Positions 36,511 to 37,820 of a stretch of 37,820 nucleotides of DNA are shown here, in pieces; the stretch's first letter is position 1; each line of letters begins with the position of its first letter. Below the pieces are notes generated by a model. The model worked only from the letters and a program-made list of their open reading frames with translations. It ran no database searches and was not told the origin of the DNA. Made by a program: the position numbers and the translations under genes. Source of the DNA: an uncultured Porphyromonadaceae bacterium (lineage in GTDB: Bacteria; Bacteroidota; Bacteroidia; Bacteroidales; Muribaculaceae); the NCBI GenBank assembly GCA_947178165.1, contig CAMWXH010000018.1:1-37820 (forward strand). Reading direction: 5' to 3'.

Positions 36511-36534
36511 TGCCGGGAAAGTTATATCCCGGCA
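36511..36534 (-). other. Stem-loop in the asnS leader
   Basis: TGCCGGGA at 36511-36518 pairs exactly with TCCCGGCA at 36527-36534, with an eight-base loop, 19 bases before the asnS start on the minus strand. No U run follows (TTCCAAATAATAG), so a plain terminator is unlikely. Position relative to the start is close to that of the stem-loop before the 656-residue secreted protein gene. Confidence 0.5.
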
Positions 36535-36552
36535 CTATATGATTTTAAAATT

Positions 36553-37820
36553 TTATTCGAAGCTTCCCATGCGCAGATAGTTCACCTCCTCCTGAGTGAG
36601 GTAACGCCAGCGTCCGCGGGGAAGATTTTTCTTTGTGAGCCCGGCGAAATAAACACGGTCAAGTTTTGTGACGCGATAGCCAAGGCTTTCAAATATGCGG
36701 CGAACGATACGGTTGCGCCCGCTATGGATCTCAATTCCGGCCTGATTGCGGTCGGTGTCGGAAACATAGCTGATTGCATCTGCATGGATTTCACCATCCT
36801 CGAGTTCGATGCCGTCGGCAATGCGCTGCATATCCTCCTCGGCAATGTCGCGGTCGGTCCATACGTGATAGATCTTCTTCTTCACATATTTAGGATGAGT
36901 GAGCTTGGAAGCGAGGTCGCCATCGTTTGTGAGCAGTAGCACACCCGTAGTGTTGCGGTCGAGACGGCCAACAGGATAGATGCGCTCACGGCATGCGTTC
37001 TTAACGATGTCAAGAACAGTAGTGCGCCCGTTGGGATCATCACTTGTAGTGACGCAATCTTTCGGCTTGTTGAGGAGCACATAGCATTTGCGCTCCGGTG
37101 TAACCACCTTCTCATCAAATTCCACAACATCGTCGCGTGAAATTTTGGTTCCGAGTTCAGTAACAACCTCTCCGTTCACTTTCACCTTTCCGCCGGTGAT
37201 ATATTCGTCAGCCTCACGGCGTGAGCAGATGCCGGCATTTGCCATATATTTGTTCAGACGGATCTGTTCGTTGGGATCGATATCCTCCAAAACATAATCT
37301 ACCTGTTTTGGACGCGGAGTGAATTTCATGCCGCCCTGATTGCGGTTGAAGCCACCCTGATTGCGGTTATTATTGCGGTTGAATCCGCCTTGGTTACGGT
37401 TCTGACCATAGCCACCCTGCTGGCGGTTCTGGCCATAGCCACCCTGATTACGGTTCTGACTGTAACCGCCCTGCTGACGGTTCTGGTTGTAACCGCCCTG
37501 CTGACGGTTCTGGCCGTATCCGCCCTGGTTGCGGTTCTGATTGTAACCGCCCTGCTGACGGTTCTGGGTGTACCCGCCCTCCTGTGAATGCTGGGTATAG
37601 CCGCCCTCCTGTGAGGTCTGGCCATAGTTCTGCTGGCGGTTCTGATTATAACCGCCCTGATTGCGATTATAACCTCCCTGGTTGCGGTTCTGGTTATAGC
37701 CGCCCTGGTTGCGGTTGTAACCGCCCTGCTGGCCGTAGCCCTGCTGACGGTTCTGGTTGTAGCCACCCTGGTTGCGGTTGTAACCGCCCTGCTGGCCGTA
37801 GCCCTGCTGACGGTTCTGGT
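36553..37820 (-). CDS. rluB: RluB-type 23S rRNA pseudouridine synthase with long G/Q/N/Y/R repeat N-terminus (5' end outside the window)
   Basis: The gene enters from the right edge, so its start is not seen. The last 258 codons are a standard RluB/RsuA-family synthase: S4 RNA-binding domain with IRLNKYMANAGICSRREADEYI, catalytic Asp in YPVGRLDRNTTGVLLLTNDG, and GRNRIVRRIFESLGYRVTKLDRVYFA. These enzymes make pseudouridine in 23S rRNA. Upstream of the internal ATG at 37329 the frame stays open for all remaining 163 codons, encoding repeats such as GGYNQNRQQ and GGYGQNRNQ. A start at 37329 is therefore possible but would ignore an uninterrupted frame. Such low-complexity N-termini are known in Bacteroidota members of this family, but their role is not established. 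Confidence 0.85.
   Translation of the reverse strand, partial: QNRQQGYGQQGGYNRNQGGYNQNRQQGYGQQGGYNRNQGGYNQNRNQGGYNRNQGGYNQNRQQNYGQTSQEGGYTQHSQEGGYTQNRQQGGYNQNRNQGGYGQNRQQGGYNQNRQQGGYSQNRNQGGYGQNRQQGGYGQNRNQGGFNRNNNRNQGGFNRNQGGMKFTPRPKQVDYVLEDIDPNEQIRLNKYMANAGICSRREADEYITGGKVKVNGEVVTELGTKISRDDVVEFDEKVVTPERKCYVLLNKPKDCVTTSDDPNGRTTVLDIVKNACRERIYPVGRLDRNTTGVLLLTNDGDLASKLTHPKYVKKKIYHVWTDRDIAEEDMQRIADGIELEDGEIHADAISYVSDTDRNQAGIEIHSGRNRIVRRIFESLGYRVTKLDRVYFAGLTKKNLPRGRWRYLTQEEVNYLRMGSFE
37330..37820 (-). repeat. Coding tandem repeats, 9-residue G-G-Y-x-Q-N-R-x-Q units
   Basis: The unit is about 27 bases and is imperfect, with consensus GGY[NG]QNR[NQ]Q and GGF variants nearest the synthase. Units near 37560-37620 carry TQ, SQE and H variants (GGYTQHSQE). 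At the window edge a 63-base higher-order repeat is visible: the run beginning GTTGCGGTTGTAACC at 37708 recurs at 37771. There are no stops in the coding frame. The array continues beyond 37820. Confidence 0.9.

Noticed and set aside
37326..37766. A repetitive Arg/Thr/Ala-rich open frame on the minus strand at the window edge
   Set aside because: It is an out-of-frame reading of the G/Q/N/Y/R repeat array; the in-frame reading joins the pseudouridine synthase without a stop.
37330..37820. Regular repeats considered as a possible CRISPR array
   Set aside because: Units are contiguous, imperfect and codon-periodic, with no unique spacers; they encode protein in the synthase frame.

Overview
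This window is a chromosomal segment of a Bacteroidales bacterium. The evidence is a type IX secretion (T9SS) block of PorU-type sortases with PorV next to ispF, a secA gene product of about 1150 residues, a Bacteroidota-type Rex, and almost no Shine-Dalgarno sequences. A few sites resemble the Bacteroidota promoter TAnnTTTG. The overall protein style suggests a gut lineage such as Muribaculaceae, but that placement is inference. No phage, insertion sequence, CRISPR array or rRNA was seen, and no gene-free stretch exceeds 300 bases (the longest is about 246).

Plus-strand half (1-16415): tRNA-Gly(CCC); a small membrane protein with an HExxH motif; a membrane-anchored GH25 lysozyme-like protein; then a compact block of PorU sortase, Rex, a degenerate fumarylacetoacetate-hydrolase (FAH)-like protein and a second divergent PorU-like protein, closed by a hairpin. 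PorV, ispF and a CvpA-family gene follow, then a suf iron-sulfur cluster (sufC-sufD-sufS) with no sufB beside it, and a Crp/Fnr regulator. A bidirectional hairpin near 16443-16471 separates the two converging halves.

Minus-strand half (37820-16503), in transcription order: an RluB-type pseudouridine synthase whose N-terminus is a long G/Q/N/Y/R repeat running off the window; asnS; a DUF4105/Lnb-type membrane protein; an alkaline-phosphatase-superfamily protein that has lost most of its metal ligands; secA; a REP-like double palindrome; ahpC and ahpF separated by a hairpin; then an M6 metalloprotease and two large fibronectin-type-III/choice-of-anchor secreted proteins. These last three have C-termini that resemble T9SS sorting domains, so the window may hold part of the secretion machine and some of its cargo. 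The M6 gene has an in-frame TGA that cuts off its sorting domain.

The main points for a second look are the two unlike PorU copies around a redox sensor and a dead FAH-fold protein, the nonsense codon separating a protease from its sorting domain, the metal-site-less phosphatase coupled to a Lnb-type protein, the repeat tail on the pseudouridine synthase, and the missing sufB.
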